A stretch of DNA of 64,000 bases from an uncultured Acholeplasmatales bacterium. GTDB lineage: Bacteria; Bacillota_I; Bacilli_A; Acholeplasmatales; Anaeroplasmataceae. The stretch spans positions 1 through 64,000 of the forward strand of contig CALUXS010000008.1 of assembly GCA_944324805.1 (NCBI GenBank). Reading direction: 5' to 3'. The translations under genes and the position numbers were made by a program. This document shows positions 1 to 9,134 of this stretch, one piece after another. Under the pieces are notes generated by a model. The model searched no databases. It saw only the letters and a program-made list of their open reading frames with translations, and was not told where the DNA came from. Position 1 is the first letter of the stretch. Each line of letters starts with the position of its first letter.

Positions 1-339
1 ATTGCGGTTGAACTTGGCTTTGAAGGCAGTGTAGAAGAGTGGCTTGAATCTTTAAAAGGACAAGACGGAAGAGAAATAGAATTTAATGTAACGCAAGATA
101 AAATAGAATGGCGTTATGTTGGAGAAACAGAGTGGAAAGAACTTATAGATTTAGAGAGCATTCAAGGAGAGAATGGAAAGTCAGCGTACGAAATTGCGGT
201 TGAACTTGGCTTTGAAGGCAGTGTAGAAGAGTGGCTTGAATCTTTAAAAGGACAAGACGGAAGAGAAATCGAATTCAATGTAACGCAAGATAAAATAGAA
301 TGGCGTTATGTTGGAGAAACAGAATGGAAATTTTTAATG
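1..339 (+). repeat. 192-bp coding tandem repeat
   Basis: Bases 1-147 recur at 193-339 with only three differences (ata/atc, ttt/ttc, gag/gaa), all synonymous. The period is exactly 192 bases, or 64 codons. More copies probably lie upstream of the window edge. Confidence 0.95.
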
Positions 340-3141
340 GAAATCCCTCACGGAAGTGAAGTGGATGAAAACATTGAATATTTACCAACAATATACTTAC
401 GTGTATGTAGTGGTGAAAAGTTAGAATTACCATCGAAAGTACTTGCATATTTAAGGGATGGAAATTATGAATATTTAGATGTTGAATGGCCTATTAATAC
501 TGTGAACACGACAATTACAGGATTAAAGGAATTTTATGGTAAGGTAAAAAAATATAATCAAACAGTAAAATGTGTTGTTAGAGTTGAAGGTTATGTTGCA
601 TCATCACTATATATTGATGGTTATGTTAATGGTAGATTACAATCTGATCCTGTTTTAGTAACAATATATAATGATAGTTTTATTCAAACAAATGAAGTCA
701 ATGCAGAAGGTTATTATCGATTTGATGATTTAAAACCGGGAGAATATTTTGTTAAAATAGATGCACTTGGATATTATACAAGTGAAATAAAAAAAATTAA
801 GGTTTCGAAGTTAACAACTGATGAAAGTAGTAAGTATAATAATGTCGGACATGTAAACTTTGATGTGGTTGCTTTACGTGAAGATGGTTATTATTATTCT
901 TGGTATCGTGATGAAAATAACACAAGTGAAACATCCGCATATATTAATGCTCCTACTGATGTTAGTTTTGTTGAAGATGGCAAAATAATTAGTGACTTAG
1001 GTTATGCGTCATTACTGCGTGAACGTTATGGTGTTGTATTAGTTAATGATGGTGAATATTGGACAACAGAAACTATTGCAAGATTTTATGAATTATATAG
1101 TAGTTTACCAACAGATGTAACAAAGGATATGTCATCGACTTGGACATTAGTAAATTATAATATCAAAAATGATATTGAATACGAATTGGTTGACGGCGTA
1201 TATAAAGTTAAAGTTTCAAGCAGAGCTATAGAAAATATTACTCCTAGAGCAGCTATTGTTGATGGTAAGGTTGGTAAGTATTTTTCTAATAGATTTTATA
1301 ATGCATTAATTCGTTTTGTTACAGATGGTGGTACAGATGAAGTTAAGTGTGAAAAAATACTGAATGAAAATTTCTTATGTTCATTTAATGTTCCTAACTA
1401 TACTGAATTAACAAAGGGAACAACAAATGAAGATGAGACTCAATTTATGGAGTTTTTACCGGAAGAAAAGTTAATGATATTAACTATGTTTGAAGAAATG
1501 CCTGAAGGTATGCATAAGATGCCAGAACTTAAATATTTAGTTCGCCGTAAAACAGGCCAAACTCATCCAATTTATCCTTCTGCTGCAGCAGTAACATGGG
1601 TATATTCTGAAGTTCCATATATTGAATTTATGGACGTAGCCTTTGCTGCAGTTCAAGGATATTATGATACAAAGCGATTAATTATTCATGAAAAAATGCA
1701 TATTTTTTATGAATATTATTTCAGTGATGAATTAAAGAAAGAATGGCAAGACATAGGTGGTTGGTATTTAAATCCTGACGACTTAGACGGTTGGTCTACA
1801 ACAAAACAAACAGAGTTTGTAAGTGCATATGGTCATGCTCATAACCCAGATGAAGATTTAGCTGAATCAGCTGCAACATATATTATTAATCCAAGTTTAT
1901 TGAAATCTCGTTCAATTAATAAATATAATTTCATTAAAAACTATATTATGAATGGAACTATTTATTTAACACAAATAAGAGAAGATTTAACATTTGAAGT
2001 TTATAATATTAATCCGGATTATATATATCCAGGTCAAATAAAAAGATTAGATGTTAAAGTTAGAGGTGACGTATTTGATGATAAAGTAGTTACTTTTGAG
2101 ATGGAATTATTTGATAATGGTGATTTTTCTGGTGCAAGTAAGGCAAGAATGCGCATTACACCTGCTGATAGAAGTTTATCACAAATGTATGATGTACAAT
2201 TTTCAAAAGCAAATGATAAGGGTACATTATTACGTGGGCAAATAACTATTTCTAAATACTCTTATTCTGGATATTGGTACACTGATCAAATTGTTATTGA
2301 AGATGAGGTTGGAAACGAAAGGTACGAAGGCTCGGCTGATTTTTCTTTAAAAATATATATTGATAATCCTTTAGCAGATTTTGAAAGCCCGGAATTAGTT
2401 AGAAATACACTTAAGTTAAGTTTAGAGGATGCAAAATTATTAGATCATCCGGGGGCTAAATATTTAGTAGTAGAATTTGATTATACCGAAAATCTAACGT
2501 TAAGAGATGCATTAGTAAGAATATATTGTAAGGATTCGACAATATCAACTTCAATCGATACTTATACAAAAGCAGAAGAAATAGATCACGATAAACAAAA
2601 AGTGAAAATGAAGATTTTTATTCCTGAACACTATCCTTCAGGTGTATATGAAGTATCACAAATTAGTTTAACAGATATTGCTAAGAACCATGCATCTTAT
2701 CATGTTAATTATGGAACTTTAGTGGATGAAGACAATCTAATTGAAATTACTAACAGTAATCCAGATAATATTGGGCCAACATTAGACACTAATGATATAA
2801 AAGTATCCGCAGTACCTTCAAATCCTACTGCACCTGATGGTGAGACATTTGTGACATTAAAACTTAAAATCAGCGATAATATTTCAGGAGCTAGAATTGG
2901 ATATGTTAAATTTTTAGATCCTCAAGGAATAATTCACGGATATTGGCTATATTTATCGGACAATAGTGGATATTATTTTGATGGTGATCCAACTGAAGTA
3001 GTTGAGTATACATTTAAGATAACTTTACCGAAAGGTAGTGCTCCAGGTATATGGGGTATATATGAAATATCAGTTACAGATTTTGCATTAAATTCTTCTG
3101 TATATGATTTTACAGAAACAATTCACTTTGAGATTAGTTAA
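1..3141 (+). CDS. Large surface protein with N-terminal tandem repeats and gluzincin-type metallopeptidase signature (5' end outside window)
   Basis: The frame is open from base 1, so the gene begins upstream; the ATG at 337 is internal. Residue numbers count from base 1. Residues 1-113 hold two copies of a 64-residue module containing GKSAYEIAVELGF and EEWLESLKGQDG, a type common in long collagen-like or fibre-like proteins of gut Firmicutes and their phages. Near residues 195-265 lies a carboxypeptidase-regulatory-like beta fold (NAEGYYRFDDLKPGEYFVKI). Residues 563-567 read HEKMH and an acidic DEDLAES follows with Glu at 622, the HExxH...E arrangement of gluzincins such as the M34/anthrax lethal factor-like group. 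The C-terminal third has repeated Ig-like segments ending in 'DxAxN' strands. I infer a secreted or wall-associated zinc protease or adhesin; the substrate is unknown. No C-terminal LPXTG or membrane anchor is visible. Confidence 0.8.
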   Translation: MAVELGFEGSVEEWLESLKGQDGREIEFNVTQDKIEWRYVGETEWKELIDLESIQGENGKSAYEIAVELGFEGSVEEWLESLKGQDGREIEFNVTQDKIEWRYVGETEWKFLMEIPHGSEVDENIEYLPTIYLRVCSGEKLELPSKVLAYLRDGNYEYLDVEWPINTVNTTITGLKEFYGKVKKYNQTVKCVVRVEGYVASSLYIDGYVNGRLQSDPVLVTIYNDSFIQTNEVNAEGYYRFDDLKPGEYFVKIDALGYYTSEIKKIKVSKLTTDESSKYNNVGHVNFDVVALREDGYYYSWYRDENNTSETSAYINAPTDVSFVEDGKIISDLGYASLLRERYGVVLVNDGEYWTTETIARFYELYSSLPTDVTKDMSSTWTLVNYNIKNDIEYELVDGVYKVKVSSRAIENITPRAAIVDGKVGKYFSNRFYNALIRFVTDGGTDEVKCEKILNENFLCSFNVPNYTELTKGTTNEDETQFMEFLPEEKLMILTMFEEMPEGMHKMPELKYLVRRKTGQTHPIYPSAAAVTWVYSEVPYIEFMDVAFAAVQGYYDTKRLIIHEKMHIFYEYYFSDELKKEWQDIGGWYLNPDDLDGWSTTKQTEFVSAYGHAHNPDEDLAESAATYIINPSLLKSRSINKYNFIKNYIMNGTIYLTQIREDLTFEVYNINPDYIYPGQIKRLDVKVRGDVFDDKVVTFEMELFDNGDFSGASKARMRITPADRSLSQMYDVQFSKANDKGTLLRGQITISKYSYSGYWYTDQIVIEDEVGNERYEGSADFSLKIYIDNPLADFESPELVRNTLKLSLEDAKLLDHPGAKYLVVEFDYTENLTLRDALVRIYCKDSTISTSIDTYTKAEEIDHDKQKVKMKIFIPEHYPSGVYEVSQISLTDIAKNHASYHVNYGTLVDEDNLIEITNSNPDNIGPTLDTNDIKVSAVPSNPTAPDGETFVTLKLKISDNISGARIGYVKFLDPQGIIHGYWLYLSDNSGYYFDGDPTEVVEYTFKITLPKGSAPGIWGIYEISVTDFALNSSVYDFTETIHFEIS

Positions 3142-3168
3142 TTTTATTTAAATAAAGTATAAAAAAGA

Positions 3169-3220
3169 TGGTGTGATTTAATCCGGAAAAATCCGAATTA
3201 TTTCACACCACCTTTTATTA
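3169..3220. terminator. Bidirectional hairpin terminator between convergent genes
   Basis: TGGTGTGA at 3169-3176 pairs with TCACACCA at 3203-3210, and an imperfect inner stem (AATCCGG/CCGAATT) extends it. T-rich sequence follows on the plus strand and A-rich sequence precedes it, so it can serve both the surface-protein gene and tpx. Confidence 0.75.
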
Positions 3221-3715
3221 TTATTTTTGTTTTAAAACAGCCAATGCCGCTTCATATTGAGGCTCTTTTGTAATTTCAGTTAGATATTCAGTGTAAATTA
3301 CCTTGTTATTCTCGTCAACAATAATAACACTTCTCGTTAATAATCCTAATTCATTAATATAAGTACCAGTTGCTTCAGCGAAAGAATGATATTTATAGTC
3401 TGATAATGTTTTAACCTTACTAACACCGTTTGCTCCACACCATCTAGCCTGAGCAAATGGTAAATCCATACTTATTGTGTAAATACCAGCAACACCTTCA
3501 ATTTTACTTGCACTTGCATTAAATGTTCTAACCTCTAAATCACAAACAGGAGTGTCTAGTGAAGGAACACTTAAAAAAACTTTTTTACCTTTAAGATTTG
3601 ATAAGTTAATCTCATTTAATCCGTTATCTACAACAACAAAATTATTTAGTGTATCACCAATATTTAATTGTTTTCCTTTTAAAGTCATTTTATTTCCTTG
3701 AAATGTAATATTCAT
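3221..3715 (-). CDS. tpx: Thiol peroxidase (Tpx, atypical 2-Cys peroxiredoxin)
   Basis: The 164-residue product reduces peroxides in the cytoplasm at thioredoxin's expense. It has the Tpx layout: FQGN near the start, the peroxidatic site DTPVCD (Thr55, Cys58) and the resolving Cys93 in ARWCGANG, spaced as in the family. Length matches the usual 165-170. I chose the ATG at 3715 because GGAGG lies about 9 bases upstream; the in-frame ATG at 3730 overlaps that Shine-Dalgarno sequence and would add a non-conserved MEVLI. The gene is monocistronic, convergent with the surface protein and divergent from the PHP gene. In an anaerobe this is likely a main peroxide scavenger. Confidence 0.95.
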   Translation of the reverse strand: MNITFQGNKMTLKGKQLNIGDTLNNFVVVDNGLNEINLSNLKGKKVFLSVPSLDTPVCDLEVRTFNASASKIEGVAGIYTISMDLPFAQARWCGANGVSKVKTLSDYKYHSFAEATGTYINELGLLTRSVIIVDENNKVIYTEYLTEITKEPQYEAALAVLKQK

Positions 3716-3784
3716 TATTAATACCTCCATTTTGCTGTAAATATATCATATTTTCGTTTTAAATAAAAATGATTTGCTTACATA

Positions 3785-3813
3785 TTGATAAAAGAATAAT
3801 TAGAATCTATAAT
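3785..3813 (+). promoter_or_regulatory. Sigma-A-type promoter of the PHP gene
   Basis: TTGATA at 3785-3790 and a perfect TATAAT at 3808-3813 are separated by 17 bases. Transcription would begin near 3820, about 28 bases before the start codon. A second TATAAT at 3820-3825 has no good -35. Confidence 0.75.
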
Positions 3814-3847
3814 GTATCTTATAATAGATGTTTGAGGTACATTACAA

Positions 3848-4660
3848 ATGATTAAACAAAATTTACATACACATTCATTGTTTTGCGATGGTAAAAATAG
3901 TATAGAAGAGATAGTTAATGAGGCTATTAAAAAGAATTTTAGTATTTTAGGTTTTTCTAGCCATGGAGAGATAAATGTTGATGGCGTATCTAAAATTAAA
4001 CATGCGGATTTAGAAAGATACAAAGAAGAAGTGAAGATGGTTAAGGATAAATACAAATCACAAATTAATATCTTTTTAGGAATCGAAGAAGATGTTGCAG
4101 GAGAAAGATATTTAGAAGGATTTGACTATATTATAGGAAGTTGCCATCTTTTAGGAAATATGGCTATTGATAATTCAAAAAAAGGCTTTATTGAGCTTTT
4201 TAATGATAAATACAAAGGAAATATTTATGCCTTGGTAAAGGATTACTTTAAAGAAATATCTAAGCTTTGTACTTATAAAGAAGTTGATATAATTGGACAT
4301 TTAGATTTGTACTCAAAATATAATGAGGAAGAGGAATTTTTTAATTTTTCAGATCAAAAATATTTATCTATGGTTTATAAAATGGTAGATGAAATAATAG
4401 TGTCTAATAAAATAATTGAAATTAATACAGGCGCAATTGCAAGGGGACATCGTAAAAGTGCTTATCCGCATAAGAATATTTTAGAGTATATGGCTAAAAA
4501 GAACGCAAAAATCATTTTGAATAGTGATTGTCATGATAAGGATTTTTTAGATTGTGCTTATCTTAAAACGATAGAGTTACTAGAAAAGATAGGCTTTAAA
4601 GAAATTATGGTTTTAACAGAAAATGGCTTTGTTTCAAAGAGCATTACTGAGTTTAGATAA
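3848..4660 (+). CDS. PHP-family phosphoesterase, HisJ/HisK-like histidinol-phosphatase
   Basis: This 270-residue protein opens with the PHP metal site NLHTHSLFCDG (His7, His9, Asp14), followed by FSSHGE and, near the C-terminus, NSDCHD, the ligand pattern of PHP trinuclear metal phosphoesterases. Family length (about 260-270) and the GSCHLLG segment resemble the HisJ-type histidinol-phosphatase of Bacilli. No other histidine biosynthesis gene is in the window, so the substrate may be a different phosphate ester. The gene has its own promoter and ends about 40 bases before the helicase gene. Confidence 0.8.
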   Translation: MIKQNLHTHSLFCDGKNSIEEIVNEAIKKNFSILGFSSHGEINVDGVSKIKHADLERYKEEVKMVKDKYKSQINIFLGIEEDVAGERYLEGFDYIIGSCHLLGNMAIDNSKKGFIELFNDKYKGNIYALVKDYFKEISKLCTYKEVDIIGHLDLYSKYNEEEEFFNFSDQKYLSMVYKMVDEIIVSNKIIEINTGAIARGHRKSAYPHKNILEYMAKKNAKIILNSDCHDKDFLDCAYLKTIELLEKIGFKEIMVLTENGFVSKSITEFR

Positions 4661-4709
4661 ATATATAAAAAGAGATAGTATTATGTTATAATCTAAGAAG
4701 GTGATTAAT

Positions 4710-7700
4710 ATGGATAAAGAAAAATTATTTTTAAGCGAGCTTACAAGGCTTAGAGATAGGCTTCGTAATGAAAGTAAATCGCAAAGTGAACCTGTAGTTT
4801 GTGAGGATTCTTCTTTAAAAAAGCTAGCTAAAGAGATGCCTACAACTAAAGAGGGTATTCTAAAAATTGAAAAGATAGATTATCGTTATTTGCCATATTT
4901 TCTTAATACAATAAAAAGACTAAAGGAAAGTAGTACTAATTTTGTTGATTTAACTTTAAAGGCTAAAAAGACTTTAATAGAATTAGAAAAGAAATTAGTT
5001 GATATCAATAAACGTAATCGTATGCTTTATTTGCCAAAGCTACCTTTGACGGCATTTGATTTGACAAAGTTAGATGTTGATCCTTTTGATATTTTATTTA
5101 GGAAAAAGGTTGTCAAAATAACTGTTAAAAATGAAGAAGCTTATAAAACCTTAAATGGAATTTGTCGTGATGTATTAAAAAATTATCGTGATAGAGGACT
5201 AATGGATTTATATGTTGGTTACCCTTTTGTTAAGGGAAAGATTAATAATGATGATTTCTATATTCATGCACCTTTAGCACTATTTCCGATAAAAATAGAA
5301 AAAGAAATTGATTATATAACCTTGAGATTAGACTTAAGCAAAGATATTACTTATAATACACATTTATTGCTTGCTAATTACAAATTTAAAGAGATAAATA
5401 AACCATTACCTAATGTTATAATTGATGATTTAGATCAAAATCATTTTATAAATAATTTAATAGATTTTTATGCTAGTGAAGGCATTAGATTTTATGCTAA
5501 ACATGATCGCCTTTCTAGTTTTATTCCTTTGCGTGACAACGAACTAAAATACTTTAGCCCAGGTGATTTTTCTTTAGAGGGATATGCTGTATTAGGTCGT
5601 TTTTCTTCATATTCTACTGTTATTCAAAACGATTTTGAATTAATGCTTGAAGAAGGAATTTCATCACCTATTTTATTAGCACTTTTAGATAATGTAGGTC
5701 TTAAAGAAAAAGATATGCCTAAGGTAACTGAAGAGGAGCTATCATATGTTGGAGATTTAAATAGCTCCCAAGAAGAAGTTATTGAAAAGATTAATAGAAA
5801 AGATGCCTTAGTGGTAGAAGGTCCCCCTGGCACTGGTAAAAGTCAAACTATTACTAGTTTAGTAACAAATTACGTTTTAGACGGAAAAAATGTTTTGATA
5901 GTATCAGAAAAAAAGGCGGCCCTAGATGTTGTTTATTCAAGACTTGGCACTTTAAATAAGTACGCACTGCAAATTGATGATATTAACGATAAAAATAGTT
6001 TCTATGAAAGTTTAAATCACTTATTAGCATATGAGGATAAGGATTATAGCTCCCCTGATTTAGATAATGTTAACAAAGAAATTACTAAATATATGGAACG
6101 CTTCAATAAAATTGAAGAAACTTTCTATAGTGATTCATCTTTAGGGGTTCCGGTGGCTAAGCTTTATCAAACAGCTCACTGCTATGATTTAAATGTTCCA
6201 AATGATAAGCAAGAATATAATTTGCTTTCCGATGCTTTATCTAGCTATTCATTTGCAGGGTTTACATATCAAGAAGTCAAAGGAGCCTATAATAAGCTTT
6301 CTGATGATCAAATATATCAAAAACTATCATGCTATAAAGAATATGAAAATACATGGCTTAGTCATTTGAAGGAAGGACTATCAGCGATTCAAATTGTTGA
6401 TTTACGCGATGAAGCAAAAAAATTAGCGAATAAAATAGATAATTATAATAACTCACGAGGTATTTCTAAACTTGGTAAAAAAGGTTCTATAAAGAAGGAA
6501 TGCAGTCTTTTTGTTAGCAAATACTTTTTACATAATAATAAATCTGAAAAAAATCTTTTGTTAGAAAACAGCTTAAATCCTGATGATTTGTATTTTTACG
6601 ATACATTTATGAGCGCAAAAAAGATATTTGCTAGTCTAACACCTAAGGAGAACTATTATTTAGAAGCTTTAATTTGTGTGGTTAAAAATGTAGAACATGA
6701 TTATCTTAAAGCTAATGGTAAACTTTTAAATTATATATTTTATTTGATGCTTACAGCATTTGAAAATGATCACAGTGATGTTTTAGCTGATATTAGGAAT
6801 TATCAAGAAATTGTTAATACATTAGATTCTTTATTTGCTAATAAAAAGAAAAATGTCAAACTCCAAGTTGAGGCAAAATTAGCTAACCTAGTTAAAACAA
6901 ATATTTTAGATAGTTCTAATTATGAAGAAATAAATCATAATATTAATAGTAGTAAGCGTAAATATAATATCAAGCGTTTTATAAACAAGTATTATGATGA
7001 ACTTCAAAATGGTATAAGAATTTGGTTGATGACACCTGAAGTAGTATCTGAAATTTTTTCTTTATTTGGTAGTTCATTTGATTTAGTAATATTTGATGAG
7101 GCATCACAGCTATATATTGAAAAAAGTATTCCTACTATTTTTAGAGCGAAAAAACTTGTTATTGCTGGTGATAGTAAACAGCTTAGACCTTCAAGTCTTG
7201 GATCAGGTCGTCTAGAATATGATTTAGATGAATATGATGAAGATAATATAGCATTAGAGGAGGAAAGCTTGCTTGATTTAGCACGCTACAAGTTTTTACC
7301 TCCTGTAGTTTTAAATTTCCATTATCGTTCTAAATATGAAGAGTTAATTGCATTCTCAAATTATGCTTTCTATGAAGAAAATTTATATGTTTCTCCTAAT
7401 ACTATTGATATGGTTAATAGACCAATTGAGGTGTATAAGTTAGATAATGGTAGATGGGAAAATCGTCGCAATATACCTGAAGCCTTGAAAGTTATTGAAA
7501 TATTAAAGGATTTCTTTAAAAATAGAAAAAATAACGAAACAATAGGTATTATTACTTTTAATAGTCAACAACGTGATTTAGTAGAAGATTATATAGATTT
7601 AGAAGCTTCAAAGGATAGCGAATTTGCCGTTAAGGTAAAAGAGGAAATGGCTAGAAAAGAAAATGGTGAAGATATTGGTCTTTTCGTTAAAAATATAGAA

Positions 7701-8363
7701 AACGTTCAAGGCGATGAGCGTGATGTTATTGTCTTTTCGGTTGCTTATGCTAAAAATGAACAAGGCAGATTTATTCAAAATTTTGGTTGGCTAAATCAAA
7801 AGGGTGGCGAAAATCGTTTAAATGTTGCGATTACAAGAGCACGTAAGAAGGTAATTGTAGTCACATCTATTTTACCTACAGATTTAAAAATGGATAAAAA
7901 TGTTAATAATGGTCCTAAATATTTGAAAAAGTATTTAGAGTATTGCTTTGAAATTAGTAATAAAGACAATCGTAATGCTAAGCAAACTCTTTATTCATTA
8001 CATGAAAGTGATTACTTTAATAATAAAACATTAGAAATAATTAAAGAAGTATACCAAGAAATTAGAAGAAGAGGTTTTACTGCTTTAGCAAATGTTGGTA
8101 TAGGAAAATATAGTATTGATATTGCTGTAAAACAAGATGATAAATATATTTTAGGTATTGAGTTTGATACTAAACTATTCAAAGAAGGATATAAGAGTAG
8201 GGAAAGGGATTATTTCAGACAAAAATATCTAGAATCTAGAGGTTGGAATATTTATCGTGTATGGTCTATGAATTGGTGGAAGTCTAAAGAAACAGAAATA
8301 AATCGAATTATGGATACAATTTATAGTTTATGTTCAAAAAATGAATATTTAATAGAAGAATAG
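4710..8363 (+). CDS. DUF4011-type superfamily 1 helicase with C-terminal Vsr-like endonuclease domain
   Basis: The 1217-residue cytoplasmic protein starts with a DUF4011-like region (ELEKKLVDINKRNRMLYLP near residues 88-107). Walker A is GPPGTGKS at 371-378, Walker B is DEAS at 796-799, and a downstream SF1 motif is AGDSKQLRPSS. Late motifs QGDERDVIVFS and LNVAITRARKK complete a UvrD/Upf1-like helicase core. The last roughly 80 residues (SIDIAV...LGIEFDT...RDYFRQKYLESRGW...YRVWSMNWW) match the REase-MTES_1575/Vsr-fold nuclease attached to such helicases. I start at ATG 4710 because AAGAAGG sits just before it; an in-frame GTG at 4701 overlaps that site. A TATAAT lies at 4687-4692. The role is probably DNA repair or defence, and the target is unknown. 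Confidence 0.85.
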   Translation: MDKEKLFLSELTRLRDRLRNESKSQSEPVVCEDSSLKKLAKEMPTTKEGILKIEKIDYRYLPYFLNTIKRLKESSTNFVDLTLKAKKTLIELEKKLVDINKRNRMLYLPKLPLTAFDLTKLDVDPFDILFRKKVVKITVKNEEAYKTLNGICRDVLKNYRDRGLMDLYVGYPFVKGKINNDDFYIHAPLALFPIKIEKEIDYITLRLDLSKDITYNTHLLLANYKFKEINKPLPNVIIDDLDQNHFINNLIDFYASEGIRFYAKHDRLSSFIPLRDNELKYFSPGDFSLEGYAVLGRFSSYSTVIQNDFELMLEEGISSPILLALLDNVGLKEKDMPKVTEEELSYVGDLNSSQEEVIEKINRKDALVVEGPPGTGKSQTITSLVTNYVLDGKNVLIVSEKKAALDVVYSRLGTLNKYALQIDDINDKNSFYESLNHLLAYEDKDYSSPDLDNVNKEITKYMERFNKIEETFYSDSSLGVPVAKLYQTAHCYDLNVPNDKQEYNLLSDALSSYSFAGFTYQEVKGAYNKLSDDQIYQKLSCYKEYENTWLSHLKEGLSAIQIVDLRDEAKKLANKIDNYNNSRGISKLGKKGSIKKECSLFVSKYFLHNNKSEKNLLLENSLNPDDLYFYDTFMSAKKIFASLTPKENYYLEALICVVKNVEHDYLKANGKLLNYIFYLMLTAFENDHSDVLADIRNYQEIVNTLDSLFANKKKNVKLQVEAKLANLVKTNILDSSNYEEINHNINSSKRKYNIKRFINKYYDELQNGIRIWLMTPEVVSEIFSLFGSSFDLVIFDEASQLYIEKSIPTIFRAKKLVIAGDSKQLRPSSLGSGRLEYDLDEYDEDNIALEEESLLDLARYKFLPPVVLNFHYRSKYEELIAFSNYAFYEENLYVSPNTIDMVNRPIEVYKLDNGRWENRRNIPEALKVIEILKDFFKNRKNNETIGIITFNSQQRDLVEDYIDLEASKDSEFAVKVKEEMARKENGEDIGLFVKNIENVQGDERDVIVFSVAYAKNEQGRFIQNFGWLNQKGGENRLNVAITRARKKVIVVTSILPTDLKMDKNVNNGPKYLKKYLEYCFEISNKDNRNAKQTLYSLHESDYFNNKTLEIIKEVYQEIRRRGFTALANVGIGKYSIDIAVKQDDKYILGIEFDTKLFKEGYKSRERDYFRQKYLESRGWNIYRVWSMNWWKSKETEINRIMDTIYSLCSKNEYLIEE

Positions 8364-8371
8364 GAGAATAT

Positions 8372-8953
8372 ATGCCCACAAAAACCTTTTTTAACTTGCC
8401 AAAAGAAAAGCAAACTAAAATTATAGCAGCAGCAAGACAGGTTTTTGCAAATAAGGACGTTGAAGACGTAAAAATTTCTGATATCGTGAGTAAAGCTAGT
8501 ATTCCAAGAGGAAGCTTTTATCAGTATTTTTCAGATCTTAATGATTTGTTTTTATATGTTTTTTATGAGCATTGGTCATGTCTTGAGCAGGTTGTCGATA
8601 ATATGCCTAAGGCAGATAATATTTATGATGTTTTTAGGAATTCTTTGTATGCACTATATCCATATTATATGAAAAGAGAAACGAATGAATTAGTTAGAAA
8701 ATCAGTTTTCTATATAAAAAAGGATAATGCATTATGGCTTAAGAGAAATGAAAAACTTAGAGCTAGGCTAAAAAGTTTTAAGGATATAGCTATAAAACAA
8801 GGTATAAGTTTACCTGATAAGGAGCTAGATTTATTCATATCACTTTTAAATAAAATTAAGGATGATTTGATGGATACAGCTTATGAAAATGGCTGGTCTT
8901 TAAATAGAGTTCTAGAAACTTACGATAAATATATTTCGTTTTTTAGGTTTTGA
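8372..8953 (+). CDS. TetR/AcrR-family transcriptional regulator
   Basis: The 193-residue protein has the TetR N-terminal helix-turn-helix at about residues 10-58, including KISDIVSKASIPRGSFYQYFSD, where SFYQYF is the recognition-helix signature. The remaining all-helical ligand domain is not recognisable by class. Its start is 8 bases after the helicase-nuclease gene, with GGAG before the ATG, so the two are probably cotranscribed. A strong terminator follows directly. It could control its own operon or the opp operon downstream; nothing in the sequence decides this. The gene ends in TGA, which supports code 11. Confidence 0.9.
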   Translation: MPTKTFFNLPKEKQTKIIAAARQVFANKDVEDVKISDIVSKASIPRGSFYQYFSDLNDLFLYVFYEHWSCLEQVVDNMPKADNIYDVFRNSLYALYPYYMKRETNELVRKSVFYIKKDNALWLKRNEKLRARLKSFKDIAIKQGISLPDKELDLFISLLNKIKDDLMDTAYENGWSLNRVLETYDKYISFFRF

Positions 8954-8957
8954 ATTA

Positions 8958-9011
8958 ATGACTTAAAATGACAAAATTAGAGAAAAATGTCATTTTAAGT
9001 CATTTTTTTTT
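8958..9011 (+). terminator. Rho-independent terminator after the TetR gene
   Basis: ATGACTTAAAATGACA (8958-8973) pairs perfectly with TGTCATTTTAAGTCAT (8988-9003). Eight Ts follow. Confidence 0.95.
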
Positions 9012-9044
9012 GTTATTTTAGAAGAAAAAACGAATATTCTTATA

Positions 9045-9059
9045 TTGAAAACGTTTGCA
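9045..9059 (+). promoter_or_regulatory. Catabolite-responsive element (CcpA cre-type site)
   Basis: TTGAAAACGTTTGCA matches the CcpA consensus WTGNAANCGNWNNCW at every specified position. It lies just upstream of the oppA promoter -35 at 9075, a position where CcpA can act as activator or mild repressor. CcpA itself is not in this window. Confidence 0.75.
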
Positions 9060-9074
9060 AAATGAATAATAGTA

Positions 9075-9102
9075 TTGAATGATGAATGAAATATCATATA
9101 AT
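9075..9102 (+). promoter_or_regulatory. Promoter of the opp operon
   Basis: TTGAAT (9075-9080) and TATAAT (9097-9102) are 16 bases apart. The predicted start near 9109 leaves a short 5' leader that includes the AAGGAG ribosome site at 9121-9126. Confidence 0.75.
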
Positions 9103-9134
9103 AATGATTAATTAAAAGAAAAGGAGAGATAAAA

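Noticed and set aside
1-339. CRISPR or prophage tail-fibre locus suggested by repeats
   Set aside because: The 192-base repeats are coding and in frame, with no spacers, and no phage genes follow.
8951-8953. Mycoplasma code with TGA as Trp
   Set aside because: TGA ends the TetR gene just before a strong terminator and also ends the gene at 25953; Trp is always TGG.
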